DNA of 64,000 nucleotides from Monoplex corrugatus (lineage: Eukaryota; Mollusca; Gastropoda; Littorinimorpha; Ranellidae). Where the stretch lies: positions 45,638,983 through 45,702,982 of the forward strand of contig CM060306.1 in assembly GCA_030674185.1 (NCBI GenBank), read 5' to 3'. How positions within the stretch are numbered: the stretch's first letter is position 1; the number at the start of each line of letters is the position of its first letter. The translations under genes were made by a program, and so were the position numbers. The notes beneath the pieces were generated by a model that saw only the letters and a list, made by a program, of their open reading frames with translations, did not search any database and had not been told where the DNA came from. Positions 1 through 47,539 of this stretch are shown here, piece after piece.

Positions 1-690
1 TATCATTTCACTCCCTTACCTTATCTGCCAGCTTCCTGCAGGACTCTGTCTTGATCATTTCACTCCCTTACCTTATCTGCCAGCTTCCTGCAGGACTCTA
101 TCTTGATCTTTTCACTCCCTTACCCTATCTGCCAGCTTCCTGCAGGACTCTGTCTTGATCTTTTCACTCCCTTACCCTATCTACCAGCTTCCTGCAGGAC
201 TCTGTCTTGATTTTTTCACTCCTTACCCTATCTGCCAGCTTCCTGCAGGACTCTGTCTTGATCTTTTCACTCCCTTACCCTATCTGCCAGCTTCCTGCAG
301 GACTGTCTTGATCTTTTCACTCCCTTACCCTATCTGCCAGCTTCCTGCAGGACTCTGTCTTGTTCTTTTCACTCCCTCACCCTATCTGCCAGTTCCAGCA
401 GGAATCTTCTCGTCTTTAATCTTTTCACTCTCTCACCCTATCTGCCAATTCCTGCAGGAATTTCTTGGGGATTTCTTTCCTCTCTCTCTCTCACCTGCCA
501 GTTTCCTGCAGGAATCTGGGGGTTTTTTTTCATTCTCTCACCTTATCTGCACGTTTCCTGCAGGAATCTCTCACCTCCAGTCTTTCCACTCCCTCCCTCT
601 GTCTTCCATTTTCCTGTAGGAATGTTTGTTTAACCATTTAACTCTCTTGTCTTAGCCACCAGCTTCCTGCATGAAGCTGGAGGATAGCAT
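1..690. repeat. 52-bp satellite array ending in a fold-back element core
   Basis: A head-to-tail array with a 52-bp period (the phrase CACTCCCTTACC recurs at 9, 61 and 113). Each unit carries CCAGCTTCCTGCAGGA. About seven units are near-identical up to ~380, and the array then decays to ~620. The right end (635-705) carries an inverted partner, CAGCTTCCTGCATGAAGCTG, followed by a GATAG...GAAAGAGTTAA arm. This is the centre of the TTAA fold-back family seen at 28348, 35018, 38297 and 61791. The array lies in the iRhom intron. The open frame at 155-619 is a by-product of the repeat. Confidence 0.9.
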
Positions 691-1188
691 GAAGGATTGA
701 AAGAGTTAAGTGTGAGGCCGTCTGGACATTACTAAACCATGTTCAAGTGTGGGTTTAAGGCATCTGCAAAGTTTTTGTTTCGATTTTGCCGAAAGTTACA
801 CGTTTTATATACATAATCATCGGCACATGATGATGCTTCTTTCATCAAACTTGAAGTTGGTCGACGTTTTCGTTGTTGTTTTTCTACCCCCCACCCCCTA
901 TCACTTCATTGTACATTTTTTGGCAATGCTATGATAACACTTGAGTACAGGTATGATAATGATGATGCTGTGAAGCTGCAGTCTGGACTCAGACTACAAG
1001 ACAGGACTGTACCTTACGCTTGCTTTCAAAATGCGTTTTGGATTGAAAGATATAGCGTAGATACCTACAAAAAATCCCACAAAAATGTTGATAGGATGGA
1101 TGAGATTCAAAACAGATCGCCACCGCACTAACCATTACACTGTGGTGACTTGTACGAACTCGGTCAGATATTTGCAGATCGGAGTAGT

Positions 1189-1190
<2 letters not shown>

Positions 1191-1247
<57 letters not shown>

Positions 1248-1320
1248 ACACCACACAACACAACACAACACAACACAACACAACACAACACAAACACACA
1301 ACACACACACACACACACAC
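1191..1320. repeat. (AC)n microsatellite with ACACA/ACA variants
   Basis: About 55 bases of pure AC, then an interrupted CACAA-rich stretch, then pure AC again. Repeat tract in the iRhom intron. Confidence 0.95.
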
Positions 1321-1924
1321 ACGATTAGGTGCTCATTTACTTTTGCTCACACATACTGTAAGTCGAGTTTTCCGACCAGAATTGTGTATGATGCCTTCTT
1401 TATTTCTTCTGAGATACACCATTCTAGCATGTAACTCTCAGACTGCATCCGCACGAGTTAAGAAATTTGTTCTAATCGCACAGTGATAAAAAAAATATAC
1501 TGAAGTTAATTCCCTCATGCCATCTCTCTTCCAGCTGGTTACAGTACCGTTCATGTTGAACACGTGGACTGGTATCTGCTGCTGCTTGATTCGATGAACA
1601 CTTAGAATCCCTGCCACTCCAGTTTAACTTTCCATTCCTTCATTGCATCGTCTTCAAACTTAAATGTAGTGCTGGCTCCACTCCCAGGGGCACCTCTCTC
1701 TGACTGTCAGCCATGTGGTGTGAGAACTTGTTAACTGGATGGCAAGAAGTTTGAATCCAGTGCCTGCCATTGAATGACAACTGACTCTCCATGATTATTT
1801 GCACATACAGAATTGTTCCTACTTGGCCAGAATCCTGTTTTTCCAAGAGACATGATGTTCTGCTTTTACCAATGTTCTCCCATTGTTGTATGTGAGGTTC
1901 GTTGTGGTGTTTTCGTATTCTCTA

Positions 1925-2150
1925 CCTGACTAGCGCCTGAAGACGGTACAGCATGTAGGGTTAATGCCCAGGCTTCTGGTTAGAGCCATGGTAATTTTGG
2001 ATCTTTTTTTCCCATGGCATGGCATTTGTGGTGTTGGAGTGTGGAATTTATTCCAAGCACAAAATCGCTGTCAATAGAAAACTGATACCGCTTGGTGCCC
2101 AACGTTCTGGCAGTTTTTCCCATGTTTTAATCAATGCACCCATTTCTGCC
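1925..2150 (+). repeat. Dispersed repeat, family A copy
   Basis: It shares an ordered set of phrases (a TTTTGGATC stretch, then CATGGCATGG, then TTATTCCAA-like phrases) with copies near 6330-6470 and 8900-9010 and partial copies near 34930-35010 and 35215-35300. The class is not recognised. The boundaries are approximate. Confidence 0.45.
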
Positions 2151-2438
2151 AAAAACTGACAAATGTTCATGCCACATGACCACCAGTCAGAGCCGATCAA
2201 AGCGCAGCCAGCTATACAGCAAGCCATTTGGTACAAGGAAACCCTTATGAAGGGGTCCAAGGCTATCCAGAAGCGATTGGAACAGATACTGAGCATCTTT
2301 CATTCAATATTTTATGTTACTCATACTTACAGTGTCACACATTCAGATCTCTTTTTAAGTTTGACAGCAAATAGATTGCATGTATAAAGTCACTGAATGT
2401 CGACATCATGGTCATCTCATGTTCCTGGCTGTTTTCAG

Positions 2439-2882
2439 GTGGGTCCTTCAGGTTCACAGTTTGGTGTTCTGGCTTGTTTGATGGTGGAAGTGCTGCAAAG
2501 TTACCAGATGTACCGCTATCCAAGAATGGTAATCCTGAAACTGTTCTGCATTATATTTGTCCTTTTCCTCTTTGGCCTGTTACCCTGGTTTGACAACTGG
2601 GCTCACATCTTTGGCTTCAGCTTTGGCTTTCTGCTGGCCTTTGCTTTGATGCCCTATGTCACATTTGGCAGATTTGATCGCCGTCGCAAAATCATCATTA
2701 TTGTCATTTGCCTAGGCAGCACCATTACCTTGTTCGTTGTTTTCATTATTGTTTTTTATGTGGTACCTCTTACTGAGTGCCATTTTTGCAGGTTCTTAAA
2801 CTGTATTCCGTTAACAGCTGATTTCTGTGAAAACAGGGATATCCATATGAAGGACAGGTCTGCTTATTGTACCAGTTGTTAA
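2439..2882 (+). CDS. iRhom (inactive rhomboid protein), last coding exon
   Basis: Partial gene: a 147-residue C-terminal exon after acceptor TTTTCAG (2432-2438), ending at TAA 2880-2882. iRhoms are polytopic ER/Golgi pseudoproteases that bind and traffic ADAM17 and EGF-family cargo. The exon begins VGPSGSQFGVLACL, matching the vertebrate VGPAGSQFGILACL stretch, and this is where TM4 begins. TM5 (KLFCIIFVLFLFGLLPW), TM6 (DNWAHIFGFSFGFLLAF) and TM7 (Ile/Val/Leu-rich) follow, then the iRhom cysteine tail (ECHFCRFLNCIPLT..FCE). The proline before the catalytic-serine position is the hallmark of iRhoms; here the serine itself and the TM6 histidine (2604-2606) are both present. Upstream exons lie outside the window. 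The gene runs tail-to-tail with TECPR1. Family assignment is strong; RHBDF1 and RHBDF2 cannot be separated, as invertebrates usually have one iRhom. Confidence 0.93.
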   Translation: MGPSGSQFGVLACLMVEVLQSYQMYRYPRMVILKLFCIIFVLFLFGLLPWFDNWAHIFGFSFGFLLAFALMPYVTFGRFDRRRKIIIIVICLGSTITLFVVFIIVFYVVPLTECHFCRFLNCIPLTADFCENRDIHMKDRSAYCTSC

Positions 2883-3164
2883 GACTGGTTCGCTTTCCCT
2901 CTCTCTCTCTGCATGTCAGCGTGTTTGCGTTCCATTCTTTTCTGGTTGTCAGACTTGCTCAAAATTCAAACCATTTCAAATACTGTAGTTTCAAAATATT
3001 TCAGATTTTGAGATTGATCTTGTGGAAGACTGCACGTTGTTTCATTAATTAGAAAGAAAACAATTTCTTTACACTTTCTGGATTTCTAATTTCATTCTTT
3101 TCAGCATGTTCCGGATTTTTCATATGGTATGCAAGAATTTCTGTGTCCGTAGCTCTGTCTGTGT

Positions 3165-3390
3165 GTGTGTGTGGTGTGTGTGTGTGTGTGTGTGTTCAAT
3201 TCAATATTCATATTGCTTATAGCCCAGCCGACTACTAGAGCATATCGGGCTAATGTGTGTGTGTGTGTGTGTATGTGTGTGATTTTTTTTTCATATGGTA
3301 TGCAAGAATGTATGTGTCCCAAGTTTTGTTTGCATGCGTGTGTGTGTGTCCCTGTCTGTCTGTGTCTGTCTGTCTGCGTGTGCATGTGTT
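3165..3390. repeat. (GT)n tracts flanking a 3'-end fragment of repeat family B
   Basis: Two GT runs (3165-3195, 3255-3282), a T-run and GT/CTGT-rich sequence. Between them, 3205-3250 resembles (reversed) the conserved 3' end of the element at 44060-44610, with a TATAGCCCAGCCGACT phrase. Confidence 0.6.
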
Positions 3391-3579
3391 CTACAACAAC
3401 GTGCAGACAAACATTTCATACTCAACAACTCTCATTTCTTAGAAGTGTGTAAATTGACTCAGTCTGATGTGTATCAAATCTCCAGCCCAACAACAGGTCA
3501 CATATATGTAATGGTCTATTTCAGCATCTTGCCGACTTACACACTAAAATCGCACCAACAAATGTTAATTGACAACTGA

Positions 3580-3880
3580 CGAGCTTGGAGTTTATTCAAG
3601 AGGGATTCATCGTACTTGGACAAATTCATATACACTCCACCCAATCCACCATCCGTTATCTGGAGGACACCTTGAGCCTGCGCAAAAGTTCGCATGCTCA
3701 CAAGGTCATGAAATGGATGGGAAGAACACAGGACTTACAAAATACAAAGTTCACATCACCAGAATGACTGAAGCATAAAGATGGACAGTAGACATGCCAG
3801 TGTTTATGTTGCAGGCTGGGCTGGGATTGAACTTGAGGCATCAAATCTCAAGCCCACAGCTCTGTTACAAGAGCCAGCCA
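3580..3880 (-). mobile_element. SINE-like element, family S1, minus copy
   Basis: Its reverse complement matches the ordered blocks of the plus copies at 31370-31680 and 36100-36415: a tRNA-like head with GATTTGATGCCTCAAGTTCAA, a middle CATTCTGGTGATG-like block, a GCGCAGGCTCAAGG-like block, and a terminal GAGGGATTCATC-like block (sense or antisense as appropriate). The head at 3800-3870 ends on the right, so the element reads leftward. Confidence 0.6.
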
Positions 3881-6054
3881 GCCCATTGCTGGATAGATCC
3901 ATACCAAACAGCCCATACTTTACACTCATCAAGATACTACAAGTGCAGTAGTCTGGAAGTGCCCAGTAAGTTTTGAAGTTTAAATGTCTAAGAAAATAAA
4001 CTTGACTGAATATATGACTCGAAGAAGCACCGTCAGTTTTCAAGTTTGAATTCATATGAATGAAAACTTCATTGTTATGACAGCGATCTCACTGAAATGA
4101 TTATAAAAATTACCCAGTGAGTAAACATTAGAAAGCACACAGCAGGAAAAGACCTGGAAACAAGTCTCGAAACAGAAATATGTCACATATTAATATTTGT
4201 TTTAATTACAATCTGCCATACATTTTGAAAGAAAACACTGTGATTAACAGACACGTGCCAAGTATAAAATGAACCCAAACACAAATACATACAACATGGC
4301 CGACATAATGACTGAATGATAGGCAAGTGTGAAAGGCAACAATATTGCAAAATGATGGTTAATGATATAAATATACATATGACTCAAAATTCACAGCACA
4401 TAGTAGATATAATGGTCAGCTGCATTATCATTTGGGATAAATAAGCATTATCTGAGAGAGTAAAATCTTAGTCTGATAATGCTCAACAGGCAAATGAAAA
4501 AAATTTGAACACAGCATATAACAAAGAACAAGTACTGGCATATAAATGAAATGCAACAACAGATTTGAACAGCGGACACATTAAAAACTATTAATTACAA
4601 ACAACAGACTGGCAATTAACTCTAGTGCCTGATGTTTGTGTAAAAATGTTTACCTGAAATTAAATGTAGGACCTACTTACTTGCTGGAAATGATCACAGA
4701 CTGTGGTAAAAAACGAGATGAAACAAAGTAGGCCTATATACATGCTTATAAACCAGTAACTATTTTTCCTTTAGAAATAAAATTATAACACAGTTAAGTG
4801 AATTAATGAAATGACAGGAACAAATTGCATAGACAAGGGAAATGGAAAATGGAGGATATTGCTAAATCAGTATACCATCTGCTTTATAGCTGAAATGTAT
4901 TTTTCAACAAATCAACCACTTGAGAAAGAATGGTCTGTACCAAACTGTGTCAGTTTCTTCTTAAAAGCAGTAATGCCACAACAACACTGCACCGCTGCTA
5001 ACAACACCAAACTCAGAACTTCCACGGCAGCTGCAACATGTTCATGAGTAGTAGTGTTCAGATGCAAAAAAAACTCCAACTTATTCATTAATCTAGGATA
5101 TAAAAATGACAACTTTTTCTCAAAGTAGCCAAACATCTGATCTTGTAACCCATGTATGTATGAATAAAAAATAAAAAGTAACCAGTATGACAGAACTGCT
5201 TTAACACACAGAAAGTATACTAAATAATGCATTCTGTGAAAAAGCTACACATAGAATTAAAGTATACTGAACAATACTGCGTTCTATGAAAAAGCTGTTG
5301 TAACCAGCCATTGAAAAGTATCCAAACACGTAACACATCAATACACTGATCTGACCAAAACCAACATTGAAAAATCATAGATGTCTGCAAAGTCTGAAAC
5401 AATACTTGAGACACTTACTTCTGTCCTCATTTGAGTGCAGACACTTAATTTCCATGACAGTTTATAGTACAGTAAAATTTTCCTCTCAATAAACAGCAGT
5501 TCCGACAGTGGAGTACCGTGAGTGCAGAAATTAAGGTCTCCTCCTGTTTTGAACCATAGGGGCTATCTATTTTGCTTTTAGGTAGTTAGAGATTCCTCTT
5601 TCCTGTCAGGTTCTCTTTTCCTCCCAAGACTCATTTCTGTCTTCCAGATCATTCACCTGCATTTTTTCCATATTCTCTTCTTAGCTCCCTGAAAAGGGAG
5701 TATGATGCCTTTAAGGCAAGATAAAGAACGGTCATGCAAGCAAAACTCCACTCCCTCTGCTAGGTAGGTAGATTTGTATGAATTTATATGCTTAGATAGG
5801 GACTTCTTGCAAAAGCTCTAGCAGCAGCAGTTATCAGCAAACCAATTTTCCATTATTTGTCCAATATGTGACAATGTACAAGCTTTGTTGGTATTTTTTT
5901 GTTTTGTTTTGTTTTTACATGGTGGTTTTGTTCTGTTTTCAGCAGATGTCTGTAATCACACCATGAATTTCATGAATGTAGCAAGTTATAAAAAATACAC
6001 TGTTCAACAACTCAAACCTGCTATCTGCCTATGTGTATGTGAGCGTGCACAAAT

Positions 6055-6108
6055 ATAAACACACACACACACACACACTCACACACACACACTCACACAC
6101 ACACACGG
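6055..6108. repeat. (AC)n microsatellite
   Basis: An AC run with two interspersed CTC interruptions, downstream of the TECPR1 stop. Confidence 0.9.
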
Positions 6109-6329
6109 ATATTTATCTGAAGACAGTTAAGGTGAAATATATCATAAGCTGTGAGAAACATCCATTAAGAGGCACATTTTGAAAAAAAAACCGTGACAGA
6201 CTGACCTTTTTCACACACAGATAATCTAACAGTTATGCAAGCCAACATTAGAAAAGACTACAATTTACTAAGGCCATGAGATGTGTCACTTATTTTTCCT
6301 TTCATCATCATTTCTTTGGGGAATAAAGT

Positions 6330-6470
6330 GCCATGCTTGTGCACAATTATACAGCTTATCCTATGATCATTTTGGATCCTGTCCATCACATCTGTGGCAT
6401 CAGTGCATAACTTATTCCAAGTACAGTTATGCTATAAACTGACACTGGAGAATAAATCAAATCCTTTCAT
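6330..6470 (+). repeat. Dispersed repeat, family A copy
   Basis: Carries TTTTGGATCCTGTCCATCAC, then CTGTGGCATCAGTGCATA and TTATTCCAAGTACAG, in the same order as the copies at 1925 and 8900. It lies in the TECPR1 3' flank. Confidence 0.5.
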
Positions 6471-7627
6471 TCAGCTTGAGTCATTTTCCTTATTACAACA
6501 TTATTTTGTGTAGTTTTCCTTTTAACTACACTGTTAATGGTGATCTATGCTCATGTTCAAGACAAATGAGTATGACATGACACAGTATTCCGGAGCATAC
6601 TATTAAAGCAAAACAAGTTTTTTTTAATTTTGTCTTTCAATGAACAGGTATTAGTATCTCCTGGGTCGCAAATAACATCTGATTTCATCTGTCCATGAAC
6701 TGAGGTATGTGATCTGTACAACTCCCATGTGCGGCATGGTGGAAATCGTGAAGCAATAATGAATCGACAAAATCAACACGAACAAAGTTGAAAACTGAAA
6801 TAGGTTACTGCATTACTGTCTAACCTAATGCTTTTCCTATGATTCTTTTCTGATGTTCAAAACAGACAACTGGTTTCATCAAAAAATTGAAATACACTGG
6901 CTTTCTTCAAACTAACCAACGACCATCATCAAGTTCCACATTTTGACACTGCTTCTTCATTTGAAAAAGTGTCCATGAACGGCATTCAAATATGGCATGA
7001 ATATTATACACATTACTAAAACCTGAATGCAGAATATAACCACTTTCTTATGATCGTGACTTGCATTTGTGATCACAAGAATATCAAAAGAACTAATCTC
7101 ACAAGTAAATGTATATGCCTAAACCCCTTTTGTGTGTATATACACATACAACACAAATACCCATAAGATTCTGAAAGCCATGTCAGTGTTCAGTGGTTTA
7201 TGGAAACAAAAATATCCAGTATGCACACCCTCTGAAAAAAGGAATATGATTACTCTACATATGATAAGCCAGTGAAGATGACATGTGTAGACTGTGCAGC
7301 AAAAAAAAACAAAAACGCTTACACAGTGCAGGTCAACAACCACAAAGATCATACATACACATACCAAGAAACATTGCCTCCAAAGGGAATGGAACAAAAA
7401 TTATGGCCTGTTGTAAACACAACTGGAGATTTTTTCCATGTTTACGAGGTAACTGCTAGCACATTTGAGTACTTCTCATTCTCAAAATACTTGTTATGTA
7501 CCAGCAGTCAGCACTGTTCTCCAGTCTTTCAAAACTATCACAAATTTGAAACATCTGTATGAAAAAAAAAGCCATGATATGCTTTCATATGCAAGCAAAT
7601 ACACTTTTATTGCCTTTTCCTGTCGAC

Positions 7628-43649
<36,022 letters not shown>

Positions 43650-44059
43650 GGCTCACAGACAGTCACAAATTACGAAAAAACTGAAAACCACAAAGATGTA
43701 TTCATTTGATTGTTGTTTGGCCATGATTCATCATGAGAAAATATTCTGTCCTGTGAACAGAGTACATACCAGACAGTATAAACTAAAAGCTTTTTTAATC
43801 AATATAACTAGTTATCAAACCAATTATAATCACCCCTAATAATCATCACTATGATCCTCATGATTATCATCTTGATGAAGAAGTAGGTAAAAAGGATAAT
43901 GTACTACTACTAAGAAGCAATGCATATCTTCTGCTGTACAGTAGATGTAATACTTAAGTGGCATACCCTGGGGAAGCATTGCAAACATAGTTGTCTGCAA
44001 AGTATTTGTTATAGTAATAGTTACTTTTTTATTTCCATCTTACATCACCTGTAAACATC

Positions 44060-44610
44060 CCCATGGGGATGCTGGGGGCTCTTTCAGTATAAATAGTATC
44101 CCCACCCTCTAAAATTCTGTGCCAGAAATTTCCTCATTTTTGTCACTCTCTTTGTTTCTTTCTTCCTCCTTTGCTTTCTGTCATTTCTTCCTGTCATTTT
44201 CTGCCTTGCTGGTCCATTCATCTGTATGTGTTCAATAAATACTTTTTTCTCTTAGGATTGATAACTTGGGTACAGGTATTAAGTGCATTTTTGGCTCTAG
44301 GGAAGTGATATATGCAGAAGCAATTTTAAGTAATTTAGGCCTGTTCCTTTATACATTTTAGTGTCTTTAGTTATGTTACAATTTGTATTCAGGTATGTTT
44401 TTTAAATCCCCTGTGCCATAAATTGGATGGAGTGGTCAACGCCAGGGGCATCTCCTTAGATTATGTGCATGAATGTATTGATATGTGTACTAAATTTTCT
44501 CTCCTTTTTTTTTTTTCTTGTTGAAGAATTGTGTGTTTTGAGGCGGTTACACCCCTGATATGGCTCTACGCAGATAGCTGGGCTTTAAACAAAATAACAA
44601 TAACAATAAC
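44060..44610 (+). repeat. Dispersed repeat, family B, ~550-bp copy
   Basis: Starts near CATCCCCATGGGGATGCTGG, runs through TTCAGTATAAATAGTATCCC, TCATCTGTATGTGTTCAATA, CCATAAATTGGATGGAGTGG, ACCCCTGATATGGCTCTACG and ends GCTGGGCTTTAAACAAAATA with an (ACAATA)n tail. The reverse copy lies at 61185-61745 over the same length. The conserved 3' end plus simple tail suggest a SINE or LINE 3' end. No protein seen. Confidence 0.8.
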
Positions 44611-44999
44611 CTGTAACAGGCACTCGAAGAATCATGGTCTGGAGGAGGGGTGTGAGCGTGTGCCTGAGAGCTGTGCTGGTGGGAGCTTTGTCTTGTGACA
44701 GGGCCATCCTAGCCAGACAGGTCAAAGGACAGAGGTTTGAAAAAGCATGCGCCACTGATATTCCACAACAAGGAATGACCACAGGACTACTAACTGATTC
44801 CTGGGAGCGGAAAAAGCTTGCTACAGAAACAGGAACAAAATAAAACCGACACTACTGTGTGTGACAGACTTCCAGTTGCTGCCTCCCATTTACATGACAA
44901 TGGCATGTATACAAATATGTATATATACATTACATCAGTGATAAGTTATTTCATTGGTGATGATGTTAATAATGATGATATATGATATCAATGATTATA

Positions 45000-45289
45000 T
45001 TAACTCTTCCTGTATGTTAAGGGTTTTCAGACTAGATGCAGGGTTCATCTGTGACCTATTTTGGAGCAGGGGGTAAGGTCAGTAAAACACTTGTAGATAT
45101 GTTTGTGTTCAACATAGAAGAAAAAGGTTGGTATTGGGTTGTGCAGAATTGAATTCTGAACAACATACAGGTAATAACATCATTCTGCTGTCATATGTCT
45201 TAAATGGGGAAGAACGGAAAGTAGAAAGTGATGAAACCATACCGAGCCGCTGTGATCGGCTCAGTGGCTCGTTGTACAGGAAGAGTTAA
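45000..45289. mobile_element. 290-bp MITE with TTAA target sites (piggyBac type)
   Basis: TTAA (45000-45003) then CTCTTCCTGTA (45004-45014); the right end is TACAGGAAGAG (45275-45285) then TTAA (45286-45289). The 11-bp inverted repeats are perfect and no coding frame lies between. TTAA duplication is characteristic of piggyBac-superfamily insertion. Confidence 0.82.
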
Positions 45290-46393
45290 ATCGTTGGTAA
45301 GAAAGTAAAATCTATATCAAAATGACTGCCATTGTTCAAGCAAACAGGAACACACAAAAACAATGAAAACATACATTTCATTCACAAAACTAGACAGGTA
45401 CAGGGTTTTGTATTCTATTTTCATATGCTTCTGTTTAAAAAAAAAAAAATGAAGCCTGCATTTCATAGTTGTATATGTAGCTAATCATAAATGCCAAGTG
45501 ATGCATGCTATACCAGTATGACTGAGCAAGAAATAAATTCATACACAGATTATAAATAGCATTACATTTCATAAAACTGATAGAACTAGGTTTTATGCCT
45601 ATGAAGAGGGTACAGAAATGAAACAACAGCAGTTCTTGGGAACAGACTAAAATCTGAGGTGCATAAATAAATAAATAAAACCTGTAAAGCAAACAACATA
45701 TGTGTGCATACATGTCTGCAGCTACGGTGGTGCCATTTCTTATCAATCTTTACTAAAATACATAAAATCATGTAAGCATGTTTATGTTTCTGGAGAGGAA
45801 AGAAGAGCAGTCACAATCAAACGTAAGCATATATAACAAAATTCTAAAGACACATTGATATAAATTTCAAATGCTGTGGGAACAAGAGAGATAAACTACA
45901 AGAGACCATGAGACAGACAGGAGGACAGGGTTGTCATTTTTTTCCGTTTGCATTAAACTTTTTTTTTAATCCTCAATTTTCAGAAATCATTAACAAGCAC
46001 CTCCTCTTTTATTTGTAAAACATATCAGACTGGTACTTTTTATTGGTATTGGGCACATCATTTATATCATGGCTTGAAATACATCATGGACACTGCTTTG
46101 TGGGTAATTTCCCATCATAGGAGTCTTCAGCAGTCATTAAAACAAAAAAGAGTTTATACATACAACCTATATGCATAACAATGCCCAAGAAGCATAGCTG
46201 TTCTTTGGTATTGTCCATTACAATCACATTACTCGCTTTAAATAACTTGCAAGTCAATCATGCATGATAAAAATGGTAAAGATCAGGTAAATGTTTATCC
46301 ACCATTTCTCAAAAAGAAAAAAGAAAAAAAGCACTATGTCATTGCTCACTCCCTATATATTTGATTTTGGGTTCTCATAATAAACAAACCAGT

Positions 46394-46397
<4 letters not shown>

Positions 46398-46453
<56 letters not shown>
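46398..46453. repeat. (AC)n microsatellite
   Basis: AC run of about 28 units upstream of TECPR1. Confidence 0.95.
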
Positions 46454-46454
<1 letters not shown>

Positions 46455-47019
46455 CTAAAGTGAGAATACATGTATATATAGGGATGTCTTTTTTTTATGC
46501 CTTTTTTTTTAAAACTTTTCTTTGGCTGCTTTTAGTTTGTTTTGTTTGGTTTGGTTTTAGGAGTAGGGGGGTACAAGGAAGGGCAGAGGGTAGCTGTGCA
46601 ATCTTCTGTATCATTTTCAGCTATCCAGCACACCTACAAATGCACCAACAACTGAAGAAACCATGAAAGTAAAGTATGAAGGGCCACCAAGTCCGGGGCA
46701 AATTTTCACAATGTTATGATGATGAAAATGGAAATGACAGTAATGATGTAAAGCAGTTCCATTTTGAATTTAGATTGTGACAGAGTTATACCATATGCTT
46801 ACCTACATAAAACATAACCCCTCATCAACCAGGCCAAACAGATAAAAACAGGCACCTGCAGTATTAGAGTCAGAAAGTTTTAACAACATCTACAGTGCAC
46901 ATGTGTGAAGTGGATGACAATCAACTGTGTGGGTTGTGGCACCAATCTTTCCAACAAGCCAACAGCACATTCCAACACTGGGTAGGAGACAGTGAGACTG
47001 AAAATTCCTGCAATCATTT

Positions 47020-47105
47020 TTTATGACTGATGTGGTTTCAAATCCATGACTTCCCAGTCAGCTGCCTATTAAGCTAACCATTCTGCCACACTGTCTGGTG
47101 AGAGA
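47020..47105 (-). mobile_element. tRNA-like SINE head, minus
   Basis: Reverse complement reads CAGTGTGGCAGAATGGTTAG (A-box-like) and ATGGATTTGAAACCAC (degraded B-box). The region to the left may be its body. Confidence 0.5.
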
Positions 47106-47157
47106 ACATATAATATACATATGATATGTAAAATGAAAAAGTGAGAAGACAGCATAT

Positions 47158-47163
47158 CACGTG
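47158..47163. promoter_or_regulatory. CACGTG E-box (CLEAR-like), distal
   Basis: In the context ATCACGTGGGT. CACGTG with a T before it matches the TFEB/MITF CLEAR core TCACGTG. It lies in the shared upstream region of TECPR1 and BRI3. Confidence 0.35.
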
Positions 47164-47539
47164 GGTTACGCTTATGCCCTATGTACTCCAGCTCTTTATG
47201 AACAGCAATAACAGGTTTATAGATTATCTACTTTAGTTAAAAGTAAGACACGTAGTAAAAATATGTCCGATACAGTCAGTGGAATTATTCATAATCATGC
47301 ATTAGATCACTTTCAACTTTGTACTCTGACTAATGACTGATGTGATATTCTTTGCCTGGGTTGTCCCATCTTCCTAGTCAAATTCAGCAGCGCAGATCAA
47401 TCGTAATTCAGGGGAAAAAATAAACAGCATATCATGAGTGTACTGGGAATGGGAGCATGGACACTGCTGTTTTAACAAAACTAAGATCTGTGCACAACCT
47501 CTGTAATTCCTTACAGTCATGTGATTCAGTGGTTGCGAA

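Larger units (their letters stand above)
691..2438 (+). other. iRhom intron sequence, no exon recognised
   Basis: No coding exon could be recognised here; iRhom exons that precede the rhomboid core must lie left of the window or be unrecognised. The stretch holds an (AC)n tract, a possible tRNA-like SINE head near 1705-1765 (a TTTGAATCC B-box-like stretch) and one copy of a dispersed repeat at ~1925-2150. Confidence 0.5.
2883..7627. other. Convergent intergenic region and 3' UTRs of iRhom (+) and TECPR1 (-)
   Basis: No coding exon recognised. It contains GT/AC tracts (3165-3390, 6055-6108), a minus-oriented SINE-like copy (3580-3880) and one family A repeat (6330-6470). On +, an AATAAA lies near 3993 (possible iRhom 3' end). 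On -, an AATAAA lies at 7611-7606, only about 17 bases past the TECPR1 stop, so the true TECPR1 3' end is probably further left. 4100-5400 and 6470-7600 hold AT-rich unique-looking sequence with no other structure seen. Confidence 0.5.
43681..47400. other. Upstream (5' UTR intron) of TECPR1
   Basis: No coding exon recognised. Holds dispersed repeat family B (44060-44610), a TTAA MITE (45000-45289), an (AC)n tract (46398-46453) and a tRNA-like SINE head (47020-47105, minus). 45300-46390 and 46460-47000 are AT-rich with nothing else seen. Confidence 0.5.

Noticed and set aside
155..619. 154-codon frame rich in LPYPIYQLPAGL-like repeats
   Set aside because: A by-product of the 52-bp satellite. 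The period is not a multiple of three and the frame shifts from unit to unit.
2163..2387. 74-codon frame as an additional iRhom exon
   Set aside because: It reads MPHDHQSEPIKAQP and so on, unlike any iRhom segment, and lies next to a family A repeat.
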